Shown here: positions 1 to 9,145 of the stretch, in pieces
How positions within the stretch are numbered: position 1 is the stretch's first letter
Layout of the letters: each line of letters starts with the position of its first letter
NCBI GenBank assembly: GCA_039925145.1
Contig: JBDSZL010000054.1
Span: forward strand, 1 to 64,000
DNA length: 64,000 bases
Source: JBDSZL01 sp039925145
Lineage (GTDB): Bacteria > Acidobacteriota > Vicinamibacteria > Vicinamibacterales > SCN-69-37
Reading direction: 5' to 3'
Notes under the pieces: model-generated
What the model was told of the DNA's origin: nothing
Database searches by the model: none
Seen by the model: only the letters and a program-made list of their open reading frames with translations
Program-made: the position numbers and the translations under genes

Positions 1-47
1 GTGGCGGACCGAGGTCCGCGTCACGATCGGCCGGGCCGAGCGTCCTA

Positions 48-71
48 GCGATGGGGGTGGGGCCCCATCGC
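48..71. other. Perfect 9-bp hairpin downstream of the DHH gene
   Basis: GCGATGGGG (48-56) pairs with CCCCATCGC (63-71) around a 6-nt loop. A second hairpin, GCGGAC/GTCCGC, lies at about 4-19. No T-run follows on the minus strand, so this is not a classic intrinsic terminator. It could still end or protect the transcript. Confidence 0.4.
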
Positions 72-96
72 CACTGAATAAAGACGACTGGCGGCT

Positions 97-1527
97 TTAC
101 CCCGCCACCCGGTCAGCTTTTTTCTCGTTCGACGAGTCCCGCAGAAACTCCTCCGCGAGCTCGTGGATGCGTGCGGCGATGCCAACGCCCGAGAGGTCGC
201 CAAACTTTCCTCTGAACTTCTCGAGCGGCACGACGGCCTTGGCCATGGAGCGATGCCCGCCGGCGCTGCCGATGTCGCCGAAGTTCGCCTTCACGAATTC
301 TCCCGCGTTGCGCGTGTACCCCAGGTTCCTCACACTCACGATGAACTGCCCCCCAACGATGCCCGACACCATCGTCCACTTGACGTTTTCGAGCTGGAGC
401 AGAAAATCCGCCGTGTAGGGGATGAAGTCCTCGCGCGACGGCTCCCCGAGGAACGCCGAAAACACTCGGTTGCGGAAGCAGCTCGTGGCCAGGGCCCGGG
501 TCACGTGTTCGAGCCGCTCGAGCGTGATTTCTGCGCCTTCCATCTTGCGGATGAGCGCGGGATCGGCCAGCGGATACAGGTAGGAGAAGGCGTCGAGATC
601 GACCCTGTTGGTCTGGCGGGCGAAGAACAGGGTGTCGGACTTGATGGCGTAGAGCATCGCCGTCGCAGTCCGTTCCGAGATGTTGACGTCGACCGCGCGC
701 AGGTGCTCCGTGAAGATCGTGCACGTCGATCCGTAGTCCGCGCGGATGTCCTTGAACACCGCCGTGTAGCCCGGCTGCTCGGGATGATGATCGACGACGA
801 GATCGACTCGCGGCAGCAGCCCGGAGAAGTAGTGCGGCTGGACGTCGACGGTGGCGATGCGATCGAACGTCTTGAACTCGTCGGGCCGGATCAACTCGAC
901 CTGGATGTCCAGCAGATCGGCCATGCGCAGGTTTTCGGGTCGGGTGACGCCTTGCATGGCCGCGATGATGGCCGTGGTGCGGGTGCGGCGCAGCACGTTG
1001 CGCAAGGCGAGGCCGGCGGCGAGGGCGTCGGGATCGGGCTCGTTGTGGAGCAGAATCAGCACGCGATCCGCGTCGGCGAAGTAGCGCTGGTACTGTTGCA
1101 CGCGCGCACGCGTCAACGACCGGCCCAGTTCAGTGGTGAGTGAGCTTGACAGCAATTCGGCCAGGTCGAGGTGGGTCACCTCCGGGAACACCGTTCGGAG
1201 GTCTTCCTGGCCGCGCTTGGTCGGGGCCCCGGCCACGTGGAGCACGTAGAGCAGGTTGCCCCCGGCATCCCGGATGGCGCTGACGATCTTCTTCAGGCCT
1301 CGTTTGCCGTTGTCTTCGACGATGACACAGGTATTGGGGGTGAGGTCGGCCCGTAGATAGGAATCGACCCTCCTGGGATCCGCAACGGTCGCAGCCACGC
1401 CGTCGTCGACGAGTCGCCGAGCCAGAGGGCGGCTCTCGATGAGGAATTCCAGATCGAAGACGCCCGCCAGGACCCGATGAAGGGTCCGGATAACCAGCTC
1501 GTCCTGACAGACGGCTAGCGCACGCAC
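97..1527 (-). CDS. DHH-family phosphoesterase with N-terminal nucleotide-binding-like domain
   Basis: The 476-residue protein has the order expected for a DHH/DHHA1 phosphoesterase of the NrnA/RecJ superfamily. An N-terminal part of about 125 residues looks Rossmann/TrkA-N-like. Then come the metal-binding motif HNEPDPDA (near residue 161), a second Asp motif TVDVQPH, the family signature VDHHPE, and a C-terminal substrate-binding motif GGHRSMAKA. Such proteins hydrolyse short oligonucleotides, cyclic dinucleotides or phosphoadenosine phosphate; which substrate applies here cannot be read from sequence. The start is GTG, 9 nt after a TATAAT box on the same strand, so the message may be leaderless. 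It diverges from uvrB across about 70 bp. Family sure, substrate unknown. Confidence 0.85.
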   Translation of the reverse strand: MRALAVCQDELVIRTLHRVLAGVFDLEFLIESRPLARRLVDDGVAATVADPRRVDSYLRADLTPNTCVIVEDNGKRGLKKIVSAIRDAGGNLLYVLHVAGAPTKRGQEDLRTVFPEVTHLDLAELLSSSLTTELGRSLTRARVQQYQRYFADADRVLILLHNEPDPDALAAGLALRNVLRRTRTTAIIAAMQGVTRPENLRMADLLDIQVELIRPDEFKTFDRIATVDVQPHYFSGLLPRVDLVVDHHPEQPGYTAVFKDIRADYGSTCTIFTEHLRAVDVNISERTATAMLYAIKSDTLFFARQTNRVDLDAFSYLYPLADPALIRKMEGAEITLERLEHVTRALATSCFRNRVFSAFLGEPSREDFIPYTADFLLQLENVKWTMVSGIVGGQFIVSVRNLGYTRNAGEFVKANFGDIGSAGGHRSMAKAVVPLEKFRGKFGDLSGVGIAARIHELAEEFLRDSSNEKKADRVAG

Positions 1528-1535
1528 AGTGCGGG

Positions 1536-1541
1536 ATTATA
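1536..1541 (-). promoter_or_regulatory. -10 box of the DHH phosphoesterase gene
   Basis: The minus strand reads TATAAT here. A GCGACA sequence sits 18 bp upstream (plus positions 1560-1565) and could act as a weak -35. A start site 7 nt downstream would fall at about 1529, almost on the GTG at 1527. Inference from consensus only. Confidence 0.45.
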
Positions 1542-1597
1542 CGGGATATAGGCCTGGTGTGTCGCCCGTAGTACCATCGCTGTTTCGGCTGTCTCCG

Positions 1598-3619
1598 ATG
1601 CCTCTGACACACGCGAACCACTTTCAGCTGGAGAGCGCCTTTGAGCTGGCGGGCGACCAGCCGCGCGCCATCGAGCAGCTGTCCGAGGGGCTCGTGCGCG
1701 GCGACAAGGCGCAGGTGCTGCTCGGGGTGACCGGATCGGGCAAGACGTTCACGATGGCGCAGGTGCTGTCGCGGGTGAACCGCCCGGCCCTGGTGATGGT
1801 CCACAACAAGACGCTTGCGGCGCAGCTGTTCCAGGAGTTCCGTCGCTTCTTTCCGCACAACGCCGTCGAGTTCTTCGTCAGCTATTACGACTATTACCAG
1901 CCCGAGGCCTACATGCCCGCGTCCGACTCGTACATCGAGAAGGAAGCGATCATCAACGAAGAGATCGACCGGCTGCGGTTGTCGGCCACGCGGTCGCTCT
2001 TCGAGCGGCGCGACGTCATCATCGTGGCGAGCGTGTCGTGCATCTATGGCCTGGGATCGCCCGAGGCGTATTACGGGCTGATGCTGCCGCTCGAGCGGGG
2101 TGCGCAGGTCGACCGCGACGCCATCCTGCGCAAGCTGGTCGAGATTCAGTACGAGCGCAACGACCATGAGTTCGTGCGCGGCACCTTCCGGGTGCGCGGC
2201 GACATCGTGGAGGTGTATCCGTCGTATGAAGACGTGGGGCTCAGGATCGGGTTTTTTGGCGACGAAATCGACGAGCTCGTCTCGTTCGACCCGCTCACGG
2301 GCACCGTCGTCCGCCGCCACGACCAGATCTCGGTGTTTCCGAAATCGCACTTCGTCATGCCGCGGGCCCGCACCAAGCAGGCGATCGACTCCATCAAGGC
2401 CGAGCTGGTGGAGCGGCTGGCTGAGCTGGAGCAGTTGGGGCGCACCGCCGAGGCGCAGCGGCTGCATCAGCGCACCATGTTCGATCTGGAGATGATGAAG
2501 GAGATCGGGTACTGCCACGGCATCGAGAACTACTCGCGCCACTTCTCGGGCCGCCTGGCGGGCGAGCCGCCGCCCACCCTGCTCGACTATCTGCCCGGCG
2601 ACACGCTCGTCATTGTCGATGAGAGTCATCAGACCGTGCCGCAGATCCGCGGCATGTATGCCGGCGACCGGTCGCGCAAGGAAGTGCTGGTCCAGTACGG
2701 GTTCCGGCTGCCGTCCGCGCTCGACAATCGTCCCTTGAACTTCGCGGAGTGGGAGAGCCGCGTCGGCCAGGTCGTCTACGTGAGTGCGACCCCCGGGGCT
2801 TACGAGCTGCGTCAGGCTGGCGGCGTGATCGTGGAGCAGATCATCCGTCCAACCGGGCTGGTGGACCCGGTCATCGAAGTCCGGCCCGTGCACGGGCAGA
2901 TCGACAACCTGCTCGAGGAGATCCGGATGGTGGTCGGCCGGGGCGAGCGGGTGCTGGTGACCACCCTCACGAAACGGATGGCGGAGGATCTGTCACAGTA
3001 TTATCAGGAGCTCGGCGTGCGGGTCCGGTATCTGCATTCGGACATCGACACGCTGGAGCGGGTGCAGATTCTCCGCGATCTGCGCCTGGGCACCTTTGAC
3101 GTGCTGGTAGGTATCAATCTCCTCAGGGAAGGGCTCGACTTGCCCGAAGTGTCGCTCGTGGCCGTGCTCGACGCCGACAAGGAAGGGTTTCTCCGCTCGG
3201 CGGGGGCGCTCATCCAGACCATGGGGCGGGCCGCCCGCAACGTCAACGGCCGCGCGATTCTGTATGCGGATGTCATGACCGACTCGATGCGGCAGGCCAT
3301 CGGAGAGACCGAACGGCGTCGTCGGGTGCAGGAGAGCTACAACGTCGAGCACGGCATCACGCCAGCGTCGATCGTCAAGCACATCGACGATGTGCTCTCG
3401 AGTGTGTACGAGCGCGACTACCTCACGGTGCCGAAAGTCGCCGAGGAACGGGAGCAGTACCGGACGCACGCCGAGCTGCAGGCGGCGATGGCAGGCCTGG
3501 AGCGCGACATGAAGGCCGCGGCGGCGAATCTGGAATTCGAGCGCGCGGCCGCCATACGGGATCGGTTGCGTCGGCTGCGCAACCCAGACCTGGTCATCGT
3601 CGCAGAAGGGACTGCTTAG
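1598..3619 (+). CDS. uvrB: UvrABC excinuclease subunit B
   Basis: UvrB is the DNA-damage-verifying helicase-like subunit of nucleotide excision repair. From the ATG at 1598 the protein is 673 residues, the usual family length; the open frame extends 23 codons further upstream but lacks family-like sequence there. Visible are Walker A GVTGSGKTFT, the beta-hairpin region YYDYYQPEAYMP, the DESH-type Walker B region (VIVDESHQTVPQIRGMYAGD), helicase motif VI (TMGRAARNVNGRAILYAD), and a C-terminal UVR motif (FERAAAIRDRLRRL) that binds UvrC. The stop codon overlaps the mlaE GTG by one base, so repair and envelope genes are transcribed together. Confidence 0.97.
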   Translation: MPLTHANHFQLESAFELAGDQPRAIEQLSEGLVRGDKAQVLLGVTGSGKTFTMAQVLSRVNRPALVMVHNKTLAAQLFQEFRRFFPHNAVEFFVSYYDYYQPEAYMPASDSYIEKEAIINEEIDRLRLSATRSLFERRDVIIVASVSCIYGLGSPEAYYGLMLPLERGAQVDRDAILRKLVEIQYERNDHEFVRGTFRVRGDIVEVYPSYEDVGLRIGFFGDEIDELVSFDPLTGTVVRRHDQISVFPKSHFVMPRARTKQAIDSIKAELVERLAELEQLGRTAEAQRLHQRTMFDLEMMKEIGYCHGIENYSRHFSGRLAGEPPPTLLDYLPGDTLVIVDESHQTVPQIRGMYAGDRSRKEVLVQYGFRLPSALDNRPLNFAEWESRVGQVVYVSATPGAYELRQAGGVIVEQIIRPTGLVDPVIEVRPVHGQIDNLLEEIRMVVGRGERVLVTTLTKRMAEDLSQYYQELGVRVRYLHSDIDTLERVQILRDLRLGTFDVLVGINLLREGLDLPEVSLVAVLDADKEGFLRSAGALIQTMGRAARNVNGRAILYADVMTDSMRQAIGETERRRRVQESYNVEHGITPASIVKHIDDVLSSVYERDYLTVPKVAEEREQYRTHAELQAAMAGLERDMKAAAANLEFERAAAIRDRLRRLRNPDLVIVAEGTA

Positions 3620-4389
3620 TGGACCGGGTTACGGGCTGGCTCAAGACGGGCCTTCAGGAAGTTCAGGAGTATGTCGGGCTGATCGCGGCGGTCGGGCGAG
3701 GGCTGGTGAGCCGTCCGATCTACACGCGCGACATCGTCGAGCAGCTCGACGCCATCGGCATCGGGTCGCTCACGGTCGTCCTGCTGACTGGACTGTTCAC
3801 CGGCATGGTGCTGGCGCTCCAGTCGGGGCTCACGCTGGATCAGTTCGGCGCGCGATCGGTCGTCGGACGGCTCGTCAGCGCGTCGATGGTCAAGGAGCTC
3901 GGCCCGGTGCTCACCGCCCTGATGGTCACCGGCCGCGTGGGCTCGGGCATTGCGGCCGAGCTGGGCTCGATGGCGGTGACGGAGCAGATTGCTGCCCTCA
4001 GGGCGCTCGGCACCGATCCCATCCGGAAGCTCGTCGTGCCGCGGGTGATCGCCGGCACGGTGATGGTGCCGATTCTCACCATCATCAGCGACGGCGTCGG
4101 GATGATTGGTGGCCTGGTAATCTCTGTGACACAGCTGAAGGTCGCCGGCTCCATCTACTGGAGCAACGTGATCGAGGGGTTGTATCTGCAGGACCTGTGG
4201 ATGGGCCTCATGAAACCGATTGCGCTCGGTTTTGCGTTGGTGACCATCGGCTGCCACGTCGGGCTGCGAGCTAAAGGCGGCACCCAGGGGGTGGGCCGAG
4301 CCACCACGAACGCCGTGGTGAGCGGGTCGGTGGCCGTGCTGGTGCTGGATTTTGTCCTCACCAAGCTGATCATCACTCTGATGTACTAG
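3619..4389 (+). CDS. mlaE: MlaE-family ABC transporter permease
   Basis: This 256-residue inner-membrane permease belongs to the MlaE/YrbE family, which with MlaF ATPase and the MlaD MCE protein moves phospholipids between the membranes of Gram-negative cells. Family-typical stretches are visible: GLFTGMVLALQSG, MVKELGPVLTALMVTGRVGS, and GTDPIRKLVVPR. The start is GTG at 3619, overlapping the last base of the uvrB stop. mlaF follows after 7 bp and mlaD after that. No mlaB (STAS) or mlaC gene lies next to the set here. Confidence 0.93.
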   Translation: MDRVTGWLKTGLQEVQEYVGLIAAVGRGLVSRPIYTRDIVEQLDAIGIGSLTVVLLTGLFTGMVLALQSGLTLDQFGARSVVGRLVSASMVKELGPVLTALMVTGRVGSGIAAELGSMAVTEQIAALRALGTDPIRKLVVPRVIAGTVMVPILTIISDGVGMIGGLVISVTQLKVAGSIYWSNVIEGLYLQDLWMGLMKPIALGFALVTIGCHVGLRAKGGTQGVGRATTNAVVSGSVAVLVLDFVLTKLIITLMY

Positions 4390-4396
4390 GGGAGTC

Positions 4397-5248
4397 GTGA
4401 CCGAGCAAGCAGAAGCAGCCATCGAGGAAGTGCTGTCGCCATCGGCGACGAGCCAGGCGCCCGTCATTGCCTTCGAGAACGTGTCGCTGGCGTTCGACGA
4501 CAAGGTCATCCTGAAAGAGGTGAGCTTCACCCTGCTGCCGGGACGGCTCAAGATTGTCCTCGGCGCGAGCGGTGCGGGCAAGTCCACGATTCTGCGGTTG
4601 ATTCTCGGGTTGCTCCGTCCCGACGGTGGCCGGATTCTTGTTGCAGGCGAGCGGGTCGACACCATGGCCGAGACCGACCTCATGGCGATCCGGGCACACC
4701 TCGGCATGGTGTTTCAGGAAGGCGCGTTGTTCGATTCGCTCACCGTGCGCGAGAACGTCGGCTACCGGCTGTATGAAGAAACCGACCAGCCGCTCGCAGA
4801 GGTAGATGCACGCGTGCAGGAAGTGCTGGGTTTCGTCGGGCTCGGCGAGTACGGGTCACGAATGCCATCGGAGCTGTCTGGCGGCCAGCGCCGCCGCGTC
4901 GCCATTGCCCGTGCCCTGACGGCGCGGCCCCGCATTCTCCTCTACGACGAGCCGACGACCGGGCTCGATCCGATCACGGCTCTCACGATCGACGACGAGA
5001 TCGTCAAGCTCCGCGATCTCGAAGGGGTGAGCTCCATTGTCGTGACGCATCAGCTGCGCGACGCGTTCTACATCGCGACGCACGAAGCCGTGAAGCGCGA
5101 CGACACGCTCGACTTCGTGCCCGTGTCAGACGCGAAGAAGGACCAGACGGAGTTTCTGATGCTGCGCGACGGCGGCGTGGCGTTCGAGGGCAACGCGGAG
5201 GAGCTCCGCGCGTCCAAAGACGAATATCTCCAGGCGTTTCTCAGCTGA
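4397..5248 (+). CDS. mlaF: Mla ABC transporter ATP-binding protein
   Basis: The 283-residue ABC ATPase carries Walker A GASGAGKST, the ABC signature LSGGQRRRVAIARAL, Walker B ILLYDEPTTGLDP and the switch His in VVTHQLRDA. Its position between mlaE and mlaD identifies it as the motor of the phospholipid transporter. Start is GTG at 4397, preceded by the Shine-Dalgarno-like GGGGAG at 4389-4394. The N-terminal 25 residues are Ala/Glu-rich and precede the ABC fold, a small extension over the common form. The C-terminal part (about 230-283) is longer than the minimal nucleotide-binding domain. Confidence 0.94.
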   Translation: MTEQAEAAIEEVLSPSATSQAPVIAFENVSLAFDDKVILKEVSFTLLPGRLKIVLGASGAGKSTILRLILGLLRPDGGRILVAGERVDTMAETDLMAIRAHLGMVFQEGALFDSLTVRENVGYRLYEETDQPLAEVDARVQEVLGFVGLGEYGSRMPSELSGGQRRRVAIARALTARPRILLYDEPTTGLDPITALTIDDEIVKLRDLEGVSSIVVTHQLRDAFYIATHEAVKRDDTLDFVPVSDAKKDQTEFLMLRDGGVAFEGNAEELRASKDEYLQAFLS

Positions 5249-5279
5249 ACCGAATCCGCCACGCACCAAGGATCACCTC

Positions 5280-6323
5280 ATGCCTCGCACACGCTCGCTC
5301 GCCTGGTCGGAACTGAAAATCGGGATTGTCACGGTCGTTGCCATCGCGCTCATGACCGCCGTTGTGCTGGCGGTGGGCGGCGAGGGCGGGTACTGGTGGC
5401 AGCGCTACCCGCTGAAGACGCGCTTCAATAACGTGCTCGGTCTGAAGGCGGGGGCCGTCGTGCGGCTCGCCGGAAAGGAAATCGGCACGGTGAAGACGGT
5501 GGAGTTCTCCGCTGGACCCCAGGTCGAGGTGAGCTTCGAGGTGCGTAAGGATGTGCGGCCTCTGATTACGACCACATCGGTCGCCGAGGTCGGGTCGCTC
5601 AGTCTCCTCGGCGAGCCGATTATCGAGATCAAGGGCGGTGCCGGGGGCACGCCGCTTAACGACTGGGATTACGTGAACGCGTCGCAGTCGACCGGCCCGA
5701 TGAACGAGGTGGCCGCGTCGGCGTCGGCGAGCCTGAAACAGATGGATCAGCTGCTGGCCGACGTGCGGGCCGGTCGCGGGACACTGGGCAAGTTCGTGAC
5801 CGACGACGCCGTGTATAACGAGACGCAGGCGCTGTTGTCGTCGGCCGCCGCCGTGACCCGGGCGCTCAACGAAGGGCGCGGCACGCTGGGCTCACTGCTG
5901 AAGGATCCTGCCGCGGCCGACTCGCTCAAGGCGTCGCTCGCGAACCTCCAGGCGATGACCACCCGGATCAACAACGGCGAGGGGGCACTTGGCCGGTTCT
6001 TGAACGACGAGGCCATGGGGAAGTCGCTGGCGAGCACCACCGCCAACCTCGACCAGATCACCGGCAAGCTCTCACGCGGGGAGGGCACTGCAGGCAAACT
6101 CCTCACCGACCAGCAGCTCTACGATCGACTCAACAGCGTCACGAACCGGATCGATTCGGTCGTCGCGGGGCTGGAGTCGGGCCAGGGGACGGCGGGCAAG
6201 TTGCTCCACGACCAGCAGCTTTATGAGAACATTAACGGCACAGTCGTAGAGCTGAAGAGCCTCCTCGCGGAGATCAAGAAGGATCCCAAGAAGTATCTAC
6301 GCCTGAACATCAGTATTTTCTGA
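5280..6323 (+). CDS. mlaD: MCE-domain phospholipid transport protein (MlaD type)
   Basis: The 347-residue protein has one N-terminal membrane helix (about residues 14-34) and then the MCE/MlaD domain, recognisable from RFNNVLGLKAGAVVRLAGKEIG and LGEPIIEIKGG. MCE rings bind lipid in the periplasm and dock on MlaEF. After about residue 140 there is a long helical region with repeated glycine-rich motifs of the type GRGTLGKFVTDDAVY, GRGTLGSLLKDP, GEGALGRFLNDE, GEGTAGKLLTDQQLY and GQGTAGKLLHDQQLY, about five copies 40-50 residues apart. This tail is much longer than in E. coli MlaD and typical of stand-alone MCE proteins. ATG start, 31 bp after mlaF. Confidence 0.92.
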   Translation: MPRTRSLAWSELKIGIVTVVAIALMTAVVLAVGGEGGYWWQRYPLKTRFNNVLGLKAGAVVRLAGKEIGTVKTVEFSAGPQVEVSFEVRKDVRPLITTTSVAEVGSLSLLGEPIIEIKGGAGGTPLNDWDYVNASQSTGPMNEVAASASASLKQMDQLLADVRAGRGTLGKFVTDDAVYNETQALLSSAAAVTRALNEGRGTLGSLLKDPAAADSLKASLANLQAMTTRINNGEGALGRFLNDEAMGKSLASTTANLDQITGKLSRGEGTAGKLLTDQQLYDRLNSVTNRIDSVVAGLESGQGTAGKLLHDQQLYENINGTVVELKSLLAEIKKDPKKYLRLNISIF

Positions 6324-6335
6324 GTGGAGAGCAAC

Positions 6336-6605
6336 ATGGCCAACAACGAGAATTCAGGAAGCAGCGTGTTCGTGGCGTTTGCCCTCGGGGCGATTGCGGG
6401 GGCAGCGATCGCGCTGCTGTACGCCCCGGCACCAGGAGAAGAAACGCGTCGCCGGCTGGCCGAGAAGGCTCGCGAGAGTCGTGGCCGCGCCGAGACCGCA
6501 GCCCGCGAAGGGCGCGAGTTCCTGAACCGTCAGCGCGAGACGTTGAAGGACGTCGTCGGCCGAGGCAAGGAAGCGTTCGACCAGGCCCGCAAGGAGAGTC
6601 TGTGA
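6336..6605 (+). CDS. YtxH-like small membrane-anchored protein
   Basis: An 89-residue protein beginning at the ATG at 6336, which is preceded by GTGGAG; a GTG at 6324 would add four residues. Residues about 9-28 form one hydrophobic glycine/alanine-rich segment (VFVAFALGAIAGAAIALLYA), followed by the APGEETRRRL motif and a charged helical tail, the pattern of YtxH-domain proteins. Function of the family is unsettled (stress or envelope associated). Its stop overlaps the next gene by 4 nt. Confidence 0.75.
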   Translation: MANNENSGSSVFVAFALGAIAGAAIALLYAPAPGEETRRRLAEKARESRGRAETAAREGREFLNRQRETLKDVVGRGKEAFDQARKESL

Positions 6606-7024
6606 GCGACGTCGCGGTCATCTCTCTGGCCGCGATGGCTGTGGCGCTGATCGTCATGGCCGGCGTCCAGATCGGTGTGATCGTGATTGCGCTGAAGGCG
6701 AGCCGGCAGATGACGTCGGCGATCGAGGAACTGCGGCGCGAGGTGCGCCCCCTCGCCGAGAAGGTCCATAGCCTTACCGACGAAGCCTCGAAGGTGAAGT
6801 CGCTCGCGCGTCTGCAGGTGGAGCGCGTCGATCAGTTCATGACCACGACCGCCCGGGGCATGGACGAGACGTTCTCACTCATTCAGGGCCTCGTCTCTGG
6901 CCCCATTCGACAGGGTGCTTCGGTGCTGACGGCCGTCAAAGCCGCCATGCTCATCATCCGGCATTGGCAGACGCGGACAGGGACCGGCCGCGAGCCAGAA
7001 GAAGACCCGCTGTTCGTGGGCTGA
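6602..7024 (+). CDS. Small membrane protein with coiled-coil (DUF948-like)
   Basis: A 140-residue protein starting at GTG 6602, translationally coupled to the YtxH-like gene through a 4-nt overlap. It has one N-terminal membrane helix (about residues 5-31) and an amphipathic helical region rich in Glu/Lys/Arg (EELRREVRPLAEKV and on) that should form a coiled coil. The arrangement fits DUF948-type proteins, which often sit beside YtxH genes. No enzymatic motif is seen. Confidence 0.65.
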   Translation: MSDVAVISLAAMAVALIVMAGVQIGVIVIALKASRQMTSAIEELRREVRPLAEKVHSLTDEASKVKSLARLQVERVDQFMTTTARGMDETFSLIQGLVSGPIRQGASVLTAVKAAMLIIRHWQTRTGTGREPEEDPLFVG

Positions 7025-7098
7025 CGCGCCGGTCGAGCGCCGAAGAGCGCTCACTCTCGCGTCCGGACGGCCTGGCATTGGTCCGAGGCGCCTCCCAT

Positions 7099-7872
7099 AT
7101 GTATCCCGTCCTCTTCAGGATCGGCTCGTTCGATATCACATCGTTTGGCGCCATGGTCGGTCTTGGCGCGCTCGTCGGGTTGTGGCTGCTCAGCCGTGAG
7201 CTTCGCCTCAGCGGCCTGCCGGCCGGCGCCAACGACGCGGCGATCGGCGGGCTGCTCGGCGGCCTGGCCGGCGCGAAGCTGCTGTGGACGCTCGAACACC
7301 TCGGCGAAGCGCCGCTGAGTGAGCTCCTGCTGAGTCGTGGAGGGCTCAGCTGGTTTGGAGGTCTCGCGGGCGGTCTCCTCATCGGTATTGCGGTTCTCGT
7401 CGTTCGGCGGTATCCAGTGCTGTCGGTGGTAGCCGCGGCCACGCCCGCACTCGCGGTCGGGCACGCCATCGGACGGATTGGGTGCTTCCTCGTGGGCGAT
7501 GACTACGGTCGACCGACGACGCTTCCGTGGGGCGTGTCGTTCCCAGAAGGGGCTCCGCCGACGCTGGAGCGCGTCCACCCCACGCAGCTCTACGAGGCCG
7601 CGCTGCTCATGCCCCTTGCCCTGTGTCTGATCAGATGGCGCCGACGCGGTGTCGCCGACAACGTGGTGCTTGGCCGCTACCTCATGCTCGCGGGGATGGG
7701 GCGATTCGCGATCGAGTTCATCCGCGTCAATGTCCCCGTCGCTGGCCCCTTCACGACTGCCCAGCTCGCCTCGATCGCCATCGTCGTCATCGGTCTGGTT
7801 GTCAGCCTCCGTGGCCATGTCGCGTCACGTGTGGCGGTGCGTGACGTGACTCGTGAGGCCGCGAAGCGGTAG
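7099..7872 (+). CDS. lgt: Prolipoprotein diacylglyceryl transferase
   Basis: Lgt transfers diacylglycerol from phosphatidylglycerol to the lipobox cysteine of prolipoproteins in the inner membrane. From the ATG at 7099 the protein is 257 residues and polytopic. The signature GRIGCFLVGDDYGRPT corresponds to the conserved HGRIGNF...GxPT region, followed by RVHPTQLYEA and the C-terminal GRFAIEFIRVN. The open frame reaches back to 6964 but the extra 45 residues overlap the previous gene and lack hydrophobic character. It is followed by a lipoprotein gene. Confidence 0.93.
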   Translation: MYPVLFRIGSFDITSFGAMVGLGALVGLWLLSRELRLSGLPAGANDAAIGGLLGGLAGAKLLWTLEHLGEAPLSELLLSRGGLSWFGGLAGGLLIGIAVLVVRRYPVLSVVAAATPALAVGHAIGRIGCFLVGDDYGRPTTLPWGVSFPEGAPPTLERVHPTQLYEAALLMPLALCLIRWRRRGVADNVVLGRYLMLAGMGRFAIEFIRVNVPVAGPFTTAQLASIAIVVIGLVVSLRGHVASRVAVRDVTREAAKR

Positions 7873-7893
7873 CCGTATGCTGGAGGGGAGGCC

Positions 7894-9081
7894 ATGATGT
7901 CGCGGAGCGCTCGTTTCCTGGCGGTTGTCGGCGCCAGCGCTGTGCTGATGGGCAGCGCGGCGTGCGATGTGCCTCCTGTTCAGGCCGCGCAGGAACCTTC
8001 GTCGGTCGAACTGGTGCATCCTCCTGACGGAGGGATCCAGCCGCAGGTCGCGATGGATGCCGATGGCGGCGTGCATCTTCTCTATTTCAAGGGCGATCCG
8101 GCGCATGGAGACCTCTTCTATGCGAGACGCAATCGCGATGGACGGTTTTCATCACCTATGCGCGTCAACGCACACGTCGGGAGTGCTATCGCCACCGGAA
8201 GCATCCGAGGCGGCCACCTCGCGATTGGCCGGAATGGACGCGTGCACGTGGCGTGGCCCGGGTCGAGTGAGGCACTGCCGCGTCTGGCTGGCCAGCGAAC
8301 GCCCGTGCTGTACACCAGGATGAACGACGCCCGCACCGGATTCGAGCCGGAGCGCAATGTCGTGCAACTGCCTGTGGATCTCGATGGCGGTGCAATCGCA
8401 GCGGATCCGGCCGGGCATGTCTTCGTCGCGTGGCACGCGGGCCCTCCCGGCGCGCCCGACGAAGCCAATCGCCGCATCTGGATTGCGAGGTCGACCGACG
8501 ACGGCCGAACGTTCGCGAAAGACGTGCCGGTGTCCGATCCGGGCGTGGGCGCGTGTGGGTGTTGCGGAATCGGTGCGGTCGCCGACCGCCAGGGCCGGTT
8601 GTTCATGTTGTTCCGTTCTGCAACGGCGATGGTGCATCGCGATACCTACTTGCTCAGTTCGCGCGATGCCGGGCTGACGTTCGCCAGCCGCAAGGTGCAG
8701 GACTGGACGATCGGCGCGTGTCCCATGAGCACGTTCTCAGTGACCGATTCCGTTGGCGGCCCTCTGGCTGCGTGGGAGACGGATGGACAGGTGCACTGGG
8801 CGCGCGTCGATCCGGTTTCAAGCACTCTATCGGCGGTGGTCACGCCGCCAGGGACGGACAAGGGACGCAAGCATCCAGCTGTGGCGGCCAACGGGCGGGG
8901 CGAGACGATTCTGGCTTGGGCCGAAGGGACGTCGTGGAACAAGGGCGGCGCGGTTGCCTGGCAGGTGTTCCGCAAGGACGGCACGCCCACCGCGGTGCGC
9001 GGTCGGGTCGACGGAGTGCCTGCGTGGGGCCTGGTTGCGACCGTCGCGCGGGCTGACGGCGGATTCACCATCGTCTACTGA
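7894..9081 (+). CDS. Putative lipoprotein with sialidase-like (BNR/Asp-box) beta-propeller
   Basis: The 395-residue protein starts at ATG 7894 behind GGAGGGGAGG. It has a signal peptide ending in a lipobox-like GSAAC at about residue 24. Asp-box-like motifs STDDGRTF and SRDAGLTF and repeated blade-like strands (GRNGRVHVAWPG, PAGHVFVAWHAG) indicate a sialidase-fold propeller. The cysteine-rich stretch GACGCCGIG and a later GACPMS are unusual and could bind metal or form disulfides. No catalytic sialidase triad was identified, so enzymatic function is not claimed. Confidence 0.7.
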   Translation: MMSRSARFLAVVGASAVLMGSAACDVPPVQAAQEPSSVELVHPPDGGIQPQVAMDADGGVHLLYFKGDPAHGDLFYARRNRDGRFSSPMRVNAHVGSAIATGSIRGGHLAIGRNGRVHVAWPGSSEALPRLAGQRTPVLYTRMNDARTGFEPERNVVQLPVDLDGGAIAADPAGHVFVAWHAGPPGAPDEANRRIWIARSTDDGRTFAKDVPVSDPGVGACGCCGIGAVADRQGRLFMLFRSATAMVHRDTYLLSSRDAGLTFASRKVQDWTIGACPMSTFSVTDSVGGPLAAWETDGQVHWARVDPVSSTLSAVVTPPGTDKGRKHPAVAANGRGETILAWAEGTSWNKGGAVAWQVFRKDGTPTAVRGRVDGVPAWGLVATVARADGGFTIVY

Positions 9082-9145
9082 GAGCGGCGCGGCGCGCTTG
9101 GCCGTCCGCGCGTGAGTGCGATAAGCTTGCGCTGCACGATCGGTT

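Noticed and set aside
48..71. Intrinsic terminator for the DHH gene
   Set aside because: The hairpin is strong, but no T-run follows it on the minus strand.
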